Assembly (NCBI GenBank): GCA_029851415.1
Contig: CM056743.1
Location: 123,968,305-124,032,304, forward strand
DNA: 64,000 bases
DNA from: Eretmocerus hayati
Lineage: Eukaryota; Arthropoda; Insecta; Hymenoptera; Aphelinidae
Reading direction: 5' to 3'
Shown here in pieces: positions 12,662 to 23,730 of this stretch. The notes below the pieces were generated by a model. That model saw only the letters and a program-made list of their open reading frames with translations. It searched no databases and was not told where the DNA came from. Position numbers and translations under genes: made by a program. Position 1 is the first letter of the stretch. Each line of letters opens with the position of its first letter.

Positions 12662-14758
12662 TTAGTGCAGCATAGGAGCAGATAATGTTTCTCTAGTGTC
12701 ATTAGGTAGTTCATAACCATCGAATACTATAGCTTTGCACTTCATATTCTTCAGAGGGATCTGAATAATAGCAGCATCATGATTTTCTCCTACTCTGTAA
12801 ATTTCTAGATGTGTGGAGCTCGTTGGATACTCATAAGCAGAACCAAGTAAGCTGAATCTTGTTCCCAATATCAAAACTTGATCAGCAGTTGAAGTATGAG
12901 AGAAGCTGATGAAGTCAGGTACTCTGACTATAGATTCATCCATCAAGTGGATACAGTTGTTAGGTATCTTCGGGGTAAGTTCATAACATTTGTAGATGAG
13001 TTTTTGCAGATGCATTATGCCTTCAACTTTTCTCGATTCCGAAATCTGCAACTCAGGTGGGAGAGAAGCTTTTTCTTTGGGAAATTCCAAGTCTCACTCA
13101 ACTTTTTTACAAAGCTGAGTCACAGGTTTATATCCACTCTTGATATGTTTTCTCACAAATCTCATCTCATTTTCATATGCAAAAGCGTCTACTTCTGTGA
13201 CGGGGCAGTTCACGTTCACTGTATCTTCAACGACATGAATCAAGCTGTGGACAGCCAGGGAGACAAATTGAAGTCCATACACCTCTTCACCTAGAAGAGC
13301 GAATCTGTGAAAGTACAGCTTGGTATGAGGGCAATACTTCTTGTACAAATCTTTGCTGCAGACTACTCTTGAAGCCATATGTAGTTATAGAAGGTGATTA
13401 TATTTATCTTCAGGTAGAATATTCTTGAAGATAGAAGGACCGATGTGAAGAAGAATCAATCTGAACTCTTTACCCGTAAACTTACTAATGTCATTCGATG
13501 TTCTGGTGGTTCTTTGAAACTCACTAGGGATCTGATTGGCTATGTTCAACAATCTGAGGGAGACTTTGAGCTGATTTTCACGGCAAATTTTTGAAATTCC
13601 AGGAGTACATCGATCCTTAAGAAGTCCTTTAGTGATTCCTAAGAAACCTAGATGCATGAAATCAAAAATGAAGAGAAACACCAAACTTATAGCCTTTTTT
13701 AGCTTAGTCAGTGAGCTGAAGCTGTTGTGGTGCCCTATATTGTTCAACATAGTAAAGGATGTATCAGTCTTCTTGTCACAATCTCTCACTGGATAAACAA
13801 CTTTGTCGTTAGCATAAACTCTTTCCACATTCAAGGCTCACATGCATAATATCCACCATGGTTTGTGCAACACTTGAGAAAAGATCTTGCAGGCCTGTCA
13901 CAGATGAAGCACTCGATTTTGATCTCATATTCTTCTCCATCTATGACGATGCCATTCTCACAAAGATCATCAAGCTCTTCCACAAAGTCTTCTAGGTATA
14001 TATCAGCTGATGGAGGTTTGGTTCCACCACAGTAAGCGCTGACGACGAATGGTTTATACTTGGCCAAGAGGCTGAATATTTTGCACATTGTAATCCAAAA
14101 GTTAATGGAGCCTGACTTATACAGAGGTAGACCATCAACATTGAATATCAACCAAATGATTTTATCCAGGTGTAGAGCAGGGTTAACAATTTTCACCAAG
14201 TGACGAGCAATTCCAAAGTATACTATTTCAGCTTTCTCAGTTGGGTCATCAGAATCACATTGCCTAATCAAAGTCTTCAATAATGTTTTGGAACATTTGG
14301 GATCTTTGGATCATTCAACTAGAAAATTCCAAGCGATCCATCTACTTTGCTGGCAGCAATATTAACAGATGCCCATATTCTCAATCTTTCTATAGCATCC
14401 TCCTCAACTGCTTTTTTACAGCTTCTAAACAAGGTTGATAAATGGAGACATCACATTCATCATCACTTGAGGAATCCTCAGAATCAGAACTATTATAGTT
14501 CAGACATGTATGAATCTTGTGAGCATTTGTATGAACTTTTTCATTCTCACCTTCTGGCAATAATGTACTATCAGGCGATGCACATGGCTCAACTGGATCC
14601 GTCTTGTCAGACTTCGTTTCAGAATTTAAAGATTCATTTGAGACACCCAGCAAAGGGTACACAGCAGTTTGAGTTTTCTCTCGTGCCTTTCGTCTATACT
14701 TTCTCACTCTTATTCCATGCAGCAGGGCAGATTTTTCCAATTTGGATCTCATGTTCAT
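12662..14758 (-). pseudogene. Decayed EnSpm/CACTA-like (tnp2-type) transposase
   Basis: Five consecutive minus-strand frames belong to one protein family. An acidic, Ser-rich N-terminal part (14758-14390) is followed by the segment with DGLPLYKSGSINFW and KPFVVSAYCGGTKPPSAD at 14280-13831. Next comes FDFMHLGFLGITKGLLKD at 13834-13385, with the downstream block ending in ILPEDKYNHLL. A C-terminal block follows (13378-13094, GEEVYGLQFVSLAVHSLIH), and a tail runs to 12662. The order and motifs (DGLP..KS, DxMHLxxLG, EFRxxLLxxGP) match the widespread animal transposase relatives of plant CACTA tnp2. In-frame stops and frameshifts between the blocks, for example around 14390-14280, show that it is dead. 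The normal role would be cut-and-paste of its own element. Terminal repeats were not found. Confidence 0.7.
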
Positions 14759-15125
14759 GTAAACTGCATGAATCAGGGTCTGTAATAAAAAATAAATAAT
14801 AGGGAAATAATAGAAAAATATTTTTTTGATATGTACTCAATATTTGCTGTTGGAACTGAACGAACACTGAAAACTAGAGTAATGCAATCATTAGAACGAG
14901 ATAGGTTATGTTTTTGGAAAGAGAATTTACGCTCACAGCATCCAATTTTGAGGAAATTTCACTTCTGATTTCACCGTTCTTCACTTATTTCACTAAACCA
15001 CGCGTGAATAACGATCTGATATCGATCACCGTTCAATTTCCACCCAAAAAGCATACATTTTATATGATTCATTTGTGTTTACAAATGGCGGAGCCTGGCA
15101 AACTACCTATAATAGCATAATTCAT
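14759..15125. other. Probable 5' flank of the CACTA-like element
   Basis: AT-rich, with no gene. The boundary between this element and the gypsy integrase must lie close to 15120, where integrase similarity stops. I could not identify a terminal inverted repeat. Confidence 0.4.
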
Positions 15126-15155
15126 GATCTTGATTGAGTGTTTGTCCGCGCTTGA

Positions 15156-16282
15156 TCAAGGCGCCATAACAATCTTGATCAAAGAGCGCTCAAAGAAGTT
15201 GATCAAGGATTGATGTTTTAAACAAGGCGCTTGACTAGCTTTCCGATCGGGTGTAGTGCGATAATTGAAAAGATATTTACTGCAAGCTTCTTCTCGGATC
15301 ATTCTTTGAACCAGGATCTTGAAAGCACTTCTCAACATCGCACTGAATTCTCTGTGGCTCCGTTGGATGCAGGGTGGTACTGCTGTAATATGATGAACTA
15401 TATTATTGTTTTTCAAAAAATTTTGAAATTCTTCTGAAGTGAAAGTCGGGCCATTGTCAGTGACTATGATATTTGGGATTCCCCATATACTTATGTAATC
15501 TCCCATCTCCATAATCGTACAATTGGCTGTGATATTGGACATCTCGCGAATATCAACCCACTCAGAGTAAGAGTCAGTGATGACGAGATACATAGAAGAT
15601 CCTATTTGACAAAAGTCTAGATGCAGCCGAACATTTGGGCCTTTTGGCCATTTCCATACACGTAGTTCTGCTTTGGGGGGTTTATCTGCTGATCCTATAG
15701 ACATAAACTTCAAGATTACGAAACATTTTCAATCTCTTCATCAATTCGAGGCCACCAAACGACCGATCTGGCCAACGATTTCATTTTGACGACTCCCATA
15801 TGTATACTGTGTAATTCCTCCGAAATTACTATTCTCAATGAATGCGGAAGGACTAGTCTGTGCCCCCATGAAATGCAGCAATTTTCTATCGACAATTCGA
15901 TTCGTTCACCTTTATAATTCTGAGATGCTCCATCTACTTTATTCGGCCAACTTGAGCAGATGTATTTGTAAATAATCGACATTATTGGATCTTTAATAGT
16001 TTGAATTTCGACTGTTTTACTATCAATTGAATTTATTTTTTCGGTGACAAAATTTACGTAAGCATATTCATTTTGCTCTTCAATCTGCTGTTCTGTCTCA
16101 AAATTTTCAACTAATACGCGGGAGAGAGCATCTGCTGCCCCATTTTGAGTTCCCGGAATGTGCGAAATTTCAAAATCGAAAGCTGATAGAATTACTGCCC
16201 AGCGTTGAATCCGGCCAGCTGCAATCTGTGACAATCCTTTCTTTGGTCCAAGAATGTAAGTAAGGCTCGGATTCATTGTCAT
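15156..16282 (-). pseudogene. Gypsy integrase remnant
   Basis: The upstream frame (16282-15716) carries the end of RNase H and the integrase N-terminal zinc-binding region with HSIHMGVVKMKSLARSVVWW (H and W landmarks). The frame 15713-15156 carries the catalytic core: an Asp in HLDFCQIG, a second Asp in IVTDNGPTF, and a Glu in HREFSAML, which fits the D,D-35-E order. The second half of the usual NG(L/Q)AER motif is altered. Integrase normally inserts the cDNA into the host chromosome. A 2-bp gap with a stop between the two frames, and the abrupt loss of similarity at about 15126, make it inactive. Confidence 0.8.
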
Positions 16283-16292
16283 TAACCCGAGA

Positions 16293-17413
16293 TCAGGATC
16301 GGCGAATTAGGAGGCAGGAGCGCTGCGATCGCTGTGCCCAAATGTAAAATGCCTCGCCATGGCGATCGTAGCGCCCTAAATCCGCTGACTCTAATCCCGG
16401 ATTAACGACTATGAATTCCAGCCTAAGAGGCTTGTGATCTGTCTCTATAACAAATTTCCTACCATACACAAATTGGTGGAATGATTTCACGCCAAATATC
16501 ACCCCTAGGGCCTCCCGATCAAGTTGGCAGTATCTTTTCTCTGCAGGAGTGAGCGCTCGAGATGCATAGGCAACTGGTCTCTGTTCGCTATTTGGAAGTT
16601 CTTGGGATAGTACAGCTCCTACTCCTATCGGGGAGGCATCACAGGTCATTTTAGTAGGCAAATCCGTATCAAAATGAACTAAGACATCGTGCGAAATCAG
16701 TCTCTCTTTGGCTGCTCGAAACGCTTCTTCCTGAACTGAGGACCATTCCCATACTCTACTTTTCCTGAGCAGCTCGTACAGAGGACTAACTATAGTGGAA
16801 TAGTTTTTTATGAACTGACTGAAAAGATTTACTGCACCTAAGAATGATTTCAATTCCGAGACATTTTGAGGAGGTTTCATATTGACGATTGCATCTGTTT
16901 TCTTTTAAGAGATACTTCAACCTTGATCACTTAAGGTATATCCTAGGAACTCGATACTCCTTTGCTTGAATTGACAATTTTCTTTCTTCAAAGTTAGACC
17001 CTTCTGTAGTCTCTCTAAAACTGCACACAAATTTTTATCGTGAATTTCCTCTGATTCTCCAGATACACATGAATCATCATAGACTACTACGGTACCATCT
17101 ATACCACCAAGGGTATCTTCAACTTCAGATTGGAAATAACGAGGCACTGAGTTTATGCCAGCACTCATTCTCGTGCTTCGAAATAGTCCTTCATGAGTTG
17201 TTAATGTGGTCATCCCTTGGGACGCTTCATTGAATTCCATTTGTTGAAAGGCCATAGTTGAATCCAGTTTGGTTGAGGTTTCCCCTTTCGTAACTTCATT
17301 AGCATATCGCGCTTTCGTGGAACTGGATATCTGTAAATGATAAGGTTAGGATTCACCGTAACTTTGTAGTCACCTACAATTCTGACAGTGCCATCTGGCT
17401 TTGGAATAGCCAA
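16293..17413 (-). pseudogene. Gypsy reverse transcriptase and RNase H remnant
   Basis: Frames at 17413-17210 and 17255-16917 give the fingers and palm: AIPKPDGTVRIVGDYK (usual KKDGxxRxxxDYR), then VVYDDSCVSG at the catalytic site, where the usual YxDD reads VYDD, then FLGYTLSDQG. The frame 16880-16293 continues through the connection (SELKSFLGAVNLFSQFIKNY) into RNase H (MTCDASPIGVGAVLSQ, RPVAYASRALTPAEKRYCQL, ETDHKPL). This is the polymerase unit that copies the element's RNA. Frames overlap and shift at 17255/17210 and between 16917 and 16880, so it is broken. Confidence 0.85.
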
Positions 17414-17632
17414 GAAAGGCGTAGCCTAGTCTCTTGATTCTACCGGTATCAAGATCCCTTGTGCTGTTTGACTATCTAATGCTTGCTCTTTTTTTCTCGG
17501 ATGGAGTAAGTCACAGGTCGCGGGTACAAAATTCTGGCTTTGCACCTGGTTCCAACTGAAGTCAACAATTTTTCCCTGTATACAAGCCTAATTTCCCAGA
17601 GAAAACTTTATCAAATTTTTGGAGCATTTCAT

Positions 17633-18061
17633 TTATTCCAGGATCTTTTTCTTTGATGTTATGAATTGAAACTTTATCGCGATTATCTCAATCAATTTCG
17701 AGATTCTAAGCCATTTTTTTCCTACTATTGAAGTGCTAGCATTGCTGGGAAACACAACAAGATCTAGATCGTATACTGATATCTCGAATTTTACTTTTAC
17801 AGATAAAACTCTTATCGGTACAATTTTTTGTTCATGGGACGTTTTGGAAGCACTCGGTGTCGCATTCAATCCCAATTTTGCTAATGATTTTGGATTTTCG
17901 AAAGTGTGATTCGTTATCGCGGTAATACCCGATCTTGTGCCAATTCCAAATGTAATGTCCTCGTCCTCAACCAATAAGTCTATGAAGATTGGAGGATCGT
18001 CAATTTTGTCAGAAACTTTGAACAGAATTCCACCTAGTAAATGATGAAGTGAATCTCTCAC
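17633..18061 (-). pseudogene. Gypsy protease-like remnant
   Basis: This frame lies between the zinc-knuckle end of gag and reverse transcriptase, where retropepsin belongs. The expected active-site D-T/S-G reads G-T-R-S-G in FGIGTRSGITAI, so the catalytic Asp appears lost. Later residues (VVFPSNASTSIVGKKWL) resemble the conserved ILG block near the retropepsin C-terminus. Assignment rests mainly on position. Confidence 0.55.
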
Positions 18062-18065
18062 TCAA

Positions 18066-18955
18066 TTCCTCACCATTTTCCACAAAATGTTGTTTCTCAC
18101 TACTTTCATTCCGTTCAACATTTTGTTTTGTTTCACTTTGTATATTTTCTTGAAGCTTACGCACTGCTTGCAAATGTCCTACCTTCTTGCATTTTCTACA
18201 ACTAAAATCTTTATACCTACAATTTTGAGCGAGATGATTTGGCTTGCTGCAGCATTTACACTCCAAACCTCTGATCCTGCTCTGATTTACGTAGTTGATT
18301 GCTGTACTGTTGTTGGTTGCTGAGACTGCTGTCGTTCTTTGCGTCGTTGTTGAAAACAAAAATTTTGCTGCATCTCCACTCGCTGTTTTCATTGATTCTG
18401 CTATTTCGACAGGTGAGACTCTTCTCCTCGACTAGTCGTGGTCTGATTTCCTCGTTTGATATCCCCGAGACGAATAGATCTCACAGATACGTTGGTAAGA
18501 GATCGCCGAATTCACAAAACGTTGAGAGGTGTTTCAGTTCAGCTAGATACTGCTTCACATTTTGAACTTGTGATTGCCTGCACTCTCTCAATGTGTACCT
18601 GTCTATAATAACATTCGGAGTAGGTTGGAGGTGTCCTTTCATTAGCGAGAATAGTTCTTCCAACGGTATTTTTTCCGCTGCTCATGGCGTGCAGAATCTA
18701 CGTAGAGTCCGAAAAGCCTTTCAGGAGGTATCCCATTGCCTGTGGAGTACTCGATTAATTGTTCACTCTTTGATTGTGTGCCTGCACATTTTGTTGTACG
18801 AGTTGTTGAATGCTTATATTCGCTAGTTGCTCAGCAGCTTCTAGCCTCAGCACGTCTTCAGACTGGTTTTGTAATTTCTACTTCAACTCCTCATTTGCTT
18901 GCTTCTGCACTGCCAATAATGCTTTCATTCGCTCGAATTCTCCGTCAGACGCCAT
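18066..18955 (-). pseudogene. Gypsy gag with zinc knuckles
   Basis: An ATG at 18955 begins MASDGEFERMKALLAVQKQ, 73 bp inside the 5' LTR edge. Stops interrupt the frame soon afterwards. Further down, 18663-18481 gives a capsid-like piece (RECRQSQVQNVKQYLAELK) typical of retrotransposon gag. The frame 18392-18009 ends gag with one intact CCHC knuckle (CKCCSKPNHLAQNC) and one damaged knuckle (CRKCKKVGHLQAV, last Cys missing). Gag normally packages the element RNA. Confidence 0.75.
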
Positions 18956-19027
18956 TTTGTTTCTTACACTCGTCTTTGAGCCAACTTTTTAGCGCGCGTT
19001 ACCACTACACTTTGTCGCTAGTTGTAT

Positions 19028-19256
19028 TGTATTGACAAGTAACCAATTATACCCACAATGAGCACTCACTGTTTAGCAAACAAGAAGGTTTATTGAAAGA
19101 TGATAATAGTAAAAGTACAAGTATACACATCGCGCTTGCAGTGCTTTGCGTGGCTGTCTGCTCCCGTCTGCCACGCCGCTCACGCGCGCGCTCGCGTCCA
19201 AGCTCCGACGAGCTCCAACCTTATCTCACATACTTAAGCGAGTTCCATAAATAACA
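19028..19256 (-). mobile_element. 5' LTR of the gypsy element
   Basis: This 229-bp segment has TG..CA ends (TGTTAT ... CAATACA on the minus strand) and is a match to 9089-9322. On the minus strand it is followed after a few bases by a possible primer-binding region and then by the gag start at 18955. The CpG-rich middle (about 19140-19215) is the likely promoter part. Confidence 0.8.
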
Positions 19257-19639
19257 CTTACAAACAAGTTAGCTCACAGGATGAAAATATACTAACAATA
19301 CTTGTGATCGTATTGGGTTCAAGGAATTGACAACTCAGTAAAGTACTGTGTTAGACATGGGTTCGCGCTACAGTTAAGCTTTTCGTCCGTGTAAACAGAT
19401 GGAAAATGATCAGAGGACAAGTCAGCTGTTCCTTGCCCAATACATGGAGTACGACTTTTCAAAAACGTATGGTTTGGAAGTCCATTCGATTATTGAGATC
19501 GATTTACGAGGGCCCAAAACGATCTGAGATTATTCTTTGGAGAAAACTCTACTTTGTTTAGGTAATCTCTATAATTCATCCCGGAAAGCCTAAGACACTG
19601 GTCTTATGTCATCGACGTAAGTCATTGACAACATAGTGA
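19257..19639. other. No gene recognised
   Basis: Unique-looking sequence outside the gypsy 5' LTR. I see no ORF or repeat of note. Confidence 0.45.
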
Positions 19640-19860
19640 TGATGTTTTTCGCCATTGTGTGCGTGAAGTTGTGCGAAAAAGTTACTTTGCGGGTGGGTGT
19701 GCAGTGCGCAAAGTTGAGTGAAATTATTTTTGTGCACGATTTTCAGTGCGCAAACTTCAAAATCGTGCGCAAAGTTGTCTCAATCAAGCGTAAAGTTCTC
19801 TTGATCGTGCGCAAAGTTGTAATCGAGTTTCGAATTCTCTCGGACTTCTCACTTTGGTTG
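19640..19860. repeat. Block of GTGCGCAAAGTT-type motifs
   Basis: The motif GTGCGCAAAGTT and close variants (GTGCGAAAAAGTT, GTGCGCAAACTT, AAGCGTAAAGTT) occur about seven times in 200 bp. The same motif recurs at 28260-28570, at about 29350, and in related form in the insertion at 39963-40496. It therefore belongs to a dispersed repeat family rather than a local satellite. Function unknown. Confidence 0.6.
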
Positions 19861-19871
19861 ATTTGGTTGTA

Positions 19872-20915
19872 ACCAAGTAAGTGAGCTCCTGAATTCGTTC
19901 ACTAACCGGTGAAACTTCTCCGAACCCTTCAATTTTGGGCTTAAATGATAGGTGGCACATCCAATAATCAATTTAATAAGAATTATTGTTCAAAAATTAG
20001 GGGAAGGCATAAACAAACAGTAAAAACATGCATTTTCGAACCTTTTTCCGGTTTTTTCTTTATAAGTTGGAAAATATTGGTTTTTCGGGAAAACTTATCC
20101 AGAGATAATTTGTAGATCTTTTAACGATCTATAAAATTAGTTCGCTTACTTTTTCCCGTAAAATGCACTCTTTTGGAGTCATTCTTGATCGAAGTTATAA
20201 TAATAAATTCTCTAAAATTGTTCATAACGGGTTCAAATAATTCTTCCTAGGTGAATGAGTCTATTTTGAAACGAAAAGGTATCTTGGTATTTTTTCCTAA
20301 ATTTGATCGTTGTCGAGTAATGAGAAAAAGCTAATTTCGTAACTTCCAAGTCAAAGTGCTGTCATGAAAGCACCAGTCTTCTAATCCTCTCACCAGTCAA
20401 AGTGCTGTCATGGGGATTAGAAGTCGCGAATTTTGCTTTTTCCATTACTCGAAAACGGTTAACTTAGGAAAAAATACCAGGAGACCTTTTCTTTCTCAAA
20501 TTGACTCAATTACTTAGGAAAAATAATTTGAACCCTTTAAGAACAATTTTAGTGAATTTATTTAAACAAATTCAATTATAGCTTTCATAAAGAATAACTT
20601 CGAAAGGATGCATTTTACGGGAAAAAGTGAATGAACTTATTTTGTAGATCGTTTAGAGATCTACAAATTACCTCTGAACAAGTTTTCCCAAAAAACCAAT
20701 ATTTTCCGACTTATAATGAAATATTCGAAAAAAGGATGGAAGAATTCATGTTTTCATTGTTTATTTATGCCTTCCCCCAATTTTTGAACAACAATCCTCA
20801 TCAATATTGATTGTTGGATGTGCTACCTGTCATTTGAGCCCAAATTTAGAGGGTTCGGAAGAGTTTAGCCGGCTACTCCTAAAAGAAAGCGTCTTCTCGG
20901 GGCTTACTTACTTGA
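19872..20915. mobile_element. Large fold-back element, about 1 kb
   Basis: The left arm (about 19872-20365) is complementary to the right arm (about 20400-20915). Matched landmarks are CAAGTAAGT at the left edge with ACTTACTTG at the right edge, CTTCTCCGAACCC with GGGTTCGGAAGAG, GGCACATCCAATAATCAA with TTGATTGTTGGATGTGC, and TGTAGATC with GATCTACA. Arms look about 80% matched, so it is older than the fold-back at 10144. The centre contains a direct repeat (AGTCAAAGTGCTGTCATG, twice, 20351 and 20396). No ORF is present. Confidence 0.8.
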
Positions 20916-21335
20916 CTAGCGTTTTTGCCTTACTCGCTACCGCTCGTTCGGCTTGTAAATGTTCTTGATAAGTCATAGGCACCAGAAATGCTTTTATAGT
21001 TCAATAAGAATAGTTGTAAAATAATGATTGCTGATCAATTCAAGGTGTCTAAAAAAAGTTTTAAAATAGTTGGCAAAATTGGTATTATGTCAAATTATAC
21101 TGGCTAATGGTGGAGATATAACTTCAAGTGAGCAACAATGAATATTGCGGAATTGCATAGTTTCTTTTCAGTTAGCTGAGCTGGTATATCTTTGATCAAT
21201 CGATTAGGCTGAAAAACTTCCGTTACATGGCGTGAATGTAAAGGGTTAATCAAAGCGATGTCAATTCAATTCATTGTGCAGTGTGCATAAGTTGACCGTT
21301 GATCTCCGGACTTGGTGCATATAAGAGCAACTACA
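20916..21335. other. No gene recognised
   Basis: AT-rich sequence between the fold-back and the decamer satellite. Nothing supportable. Confidence 0.45.
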
Positions 21336-21707
21336 AACTAGACCAAATTAGGCCAAACTAGACCAAACTAGAGACCTGATTGGACCAAACCAAACCGAAT
21401 TAGACCAACCTAGATTGTACTAGACCTAATTGGACCGAACTAGATCGTATTAGACCATACTAGACTGAACTAGACCGAATTAGACCGGAGTAGGCCGAAC
21501 GAGACTTAATCACCCCAAACTAGATCGAGCTAGACTTAATTAGACCGAACTGAACTGATGTAGATTCAATTGGCCCGATCTAGACCCAACTGCACCGAGC
21601 TAGATCGAAAAGGACCAAATCAGACCGACCTAGATAAAAGTAGACCGAATTGGACGGAACTACGCCGTATTTGACAATACTAGACTGAAATAGACCGAAT
21701 TAGACCT
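21336..21707. repeat. Degenerate 10-bp satellite, left part
   Basis: Consensus is close to TAGACCGAAC/T repeated head to tail, with many substitutions (for example TAGACCAAAC, TAGACTGAAC, TAGACCGAAT). The ten-base phase is kept over most of the block. The same satellite resumes at 22157, so the two blocks were probably one array. Confidence 0.85.
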
Positions 21708-21993
21708 TCTCTCATTGCTCGAGCTTTTCAAAGTGGTGGAAGAGCAATGAGAGTTTACCACTGATACGCGGCTCGAGTGGCCGAATGTTCGATGGTTAGA
21801 ACGTCCTTATATACGAAAGTTCATCTTCGTTAAGCGCTTGCGAGAAAGGTGATTTTAACCCGCTATTTCTATTTAATTTCTCACCATTTTCACTTTTGGC
21901 AGGTCTTCGGCCTTCTGCCGGAGATATATATAGTTAATTATGACACTCGATCGATATGATCGGATATCGTATTTATCACTCGCGGGAAATTCA
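21708..21993. other. Insert between satellite halves, left section
   Basis: It starts with a hairpin (CTCTCATTGCTC near 21708 and GAGCAATGAGAG near 21744). The rest has no gene. It is part of whatever was inserted into the decamer satellite. Confidence 0.45.
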
Positions 21994-22156
21994 AATTATG
22001 GAAGTATATTTGATCGGTCTTTGCGAGTTAAAGTCAGATGGTATTTCTGAAATTGATCGAGAGTGGCAAAAAATCCATTCTCGATTGATGCCAAAAATTT
22101 CAGCAGTACCAGCTGACTTTAACTCGCAAAGACCGATCAAATATACTTCCATAATT
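21994..22156. mobile_element. Near-perfect hairpin inserted in satellite
   Basis: The outer 44 bp (21994-22037, starting AATTATGGAAGTATATTTG) are perfectly complementary to 22113-22156. Imperfect pairing continues inward (GAAATTGATCGAGAGTGG with ATTCTCGATTGATGCC), leaving a loop of only a few bases. It is a short MITE-like element. The + strand open frame running across it is an artefact of the hairpin. Confidence 0.8.
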
Positions 22157-22375
22157 CGAACTAGACCTAATTTAACAGAACTAGACCGAACGAGACCTAA
22201 TTACCCCGAACCAGACCGAGCTAGACCGAGCTAGACTCACTTAGACCGAAGTCGACCGAATTAGACTAAACCTAACCTAATCAGAAAGGAATAGACCGCA
22301 TGAGAATAGGTTAGACCGAACTTGACTCAATAACGCCAATCTGGACCAAACCAGACCGGACTATACCATCTCCAT
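22157..22375. repeat. Degenerate 10-bp satellite, right part
   Basis: This is the same TAGACCGAAY decamer pattern as 21336-21707, starting immediately at the edge of the hairpin and fading out near 22375. Confidence 0.8.
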
Positions 22376-22550
22376 CTAGATATGAAAAAATGATCACTAA
22401 GGATATTTCTCTCTCCAGCAATGAACAATATCTATACCTTTATTACCCATCTCGTTTGACTCAATCAATACACTAATTTCAAAATGGTTATTTATATCCA
22501 AAAATGTAATTCTATTCAAACAGACAACCATTAGAATCTAATAGACAGTG

Positions 22551-23075
22551 AAAACTTGAGTGACTTTCACTGAAACTCTAGGAATGTTCACAGAAATTCC
22601 AGTGAAAGTTTCACTGAAACTTTTTCGATTTTCACTGGAATTTCAATGAAAGTTTCACTGAAACTCCAGCGATTTCCACTGAAATTTTAGTGAAATTTTC
22701 ACCGAATCTTTAGTGGAATTTCCACTGATTTTTTAGTGAAATTTTCACTGGAAGTTTCAGTGAAATTTTCACTGATTTTTCAGTGGAATCTTCACTGATA
22801 TTTCAGTGAAATTTTCACTGAAATTTTAGTGAAATTTTCACTGATTTTTTAGTGAAATTTCCACTAAATTTTTAGTGAAATTTCCACTGATTTTTAGTGA
22901 AATTTTCACTGGAATTTCAGTGAAATTTTCACTGATTTTTCAGTGGAATCTTCACTGATTTTTCAGTGAAATTTTCACTGATTTTCTAGTGAAATTTTCA
23001 CTGAATTTTTAGTGAAATTTTCACTAAATTCTTAGTGAAATTTCCACTGGAATTCAGTGGAACGTATCACTTGGA
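22551..23075. repeat. Palindromic minisatellite (CACTGAAATTTCAGTG)
   Basis: CACTG and CAGTG/TAGTG alternate about every 11 bp for 500 bp. The common unit is a near-perfect palindrome, CACTGAAATTTCAGTG with TTTT joints, so each 22-bp unit can fold on itself and neighbouring units can pair in many registers. Units differ mainly in the A/T centre (AAATTTC, ATTTTT, GAATTTC). Confidence 0.9.
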
Positions 23076-23084
23076 CTTTAGTGA

Positions 23085-23205
23085 TTTCCACTCCATCCAT
23101 CCACCAACCCACCCACCTGACCACTAACCCCCACTCACCCACCAACCCACCCACTCACGACCCCACCATGACCCATCCACCCACCCATCACACTTGACCC
23201 CTTCC
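23085..23205. repeat. ACCC/CCAT low-complexity tract
   Basis: Strand-asymmetric C-rich repeats (CCATCCATCCACC, AACCCACCC) run directly after the palindromic minisatellite. It is a simple-sequence tract. Confidence 0.8.
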
Positions 23206-23730
23206 GCATAGGCGATCCGATACGCAGTATGTGGACGGACAAATTTTGCCTGGCTCCTTAATTATTATAATAAAATAATTTTTTTTTTTTTTTTTTGAGT
23301 GGAATATAAGGAAAAATCTGATGACATGCTATCTCAAATGGATCTCCCACCGGCAGACCATAAGCGCTTTCATTTTGCTCACCCGGTAAACCGGATGAGC
23401 ATGAATCCAACGCCCGTGTGCCCTGGGGGCTAAAACCTTCTGCTCTCAGCCCTACGATGTTGGCAAGCCATTATTGCAGAACTGGGGTCAGCTAACCACT
23501 ACCTAACCAACCTACCCCGGGACGGCGTTAGCATTACTTCAGGGTGGGAGGCGTATCGCGCGCCATGGGGCGTTCCTCTTTGGTGTGTCCGCTCTTCTGT
23601 TTTCTCTCTTCGTCGTCAATGATCACTTTTCAAGTCATCGATGTTCGCTATGCAGCGCCCCTCACTTGGCGCTGCAATACCCGTTTTCTTCTTTTCGGGT
23701 GATCGTCGTCTTGATATAGGCGGCGATCTC

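Larger units (their letters stand above)
15126..19256 (-). mobile_element. Decayed Ty3/gypsy LTR retrotransposon
   Basis: Reading the minus strand from 19256, the order is 5' LTR, gag with zinc knuckles, protease, reverse transcriptase, RNase H, integrase. This is the Ty3/gypsy order, with integrase after RNase H. The body stops inside or just after the integrase at about 15126, and no LTR follows there. The next LTR of the same family lies at 9089-9322. One reading is that the CACTA-like element and other insertions split the 3' part off. The other is that this copy is 3'-truncated and the left LTR is solo. Multiple stops and frameshifts break every domain. Confidence 0.85.

Noticed and set aside
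21956..22234. 92-codon + strand ORF
   Set aside because: It runs through both arms of a hairpin and into the decamer satellite. It is a product of repeats.
22551..23075. CRISPR-like regular repeats
   Set aside because: The repeats have no unique spacers, the unit is continuous and palindromic, and the genome is eukaryotic.
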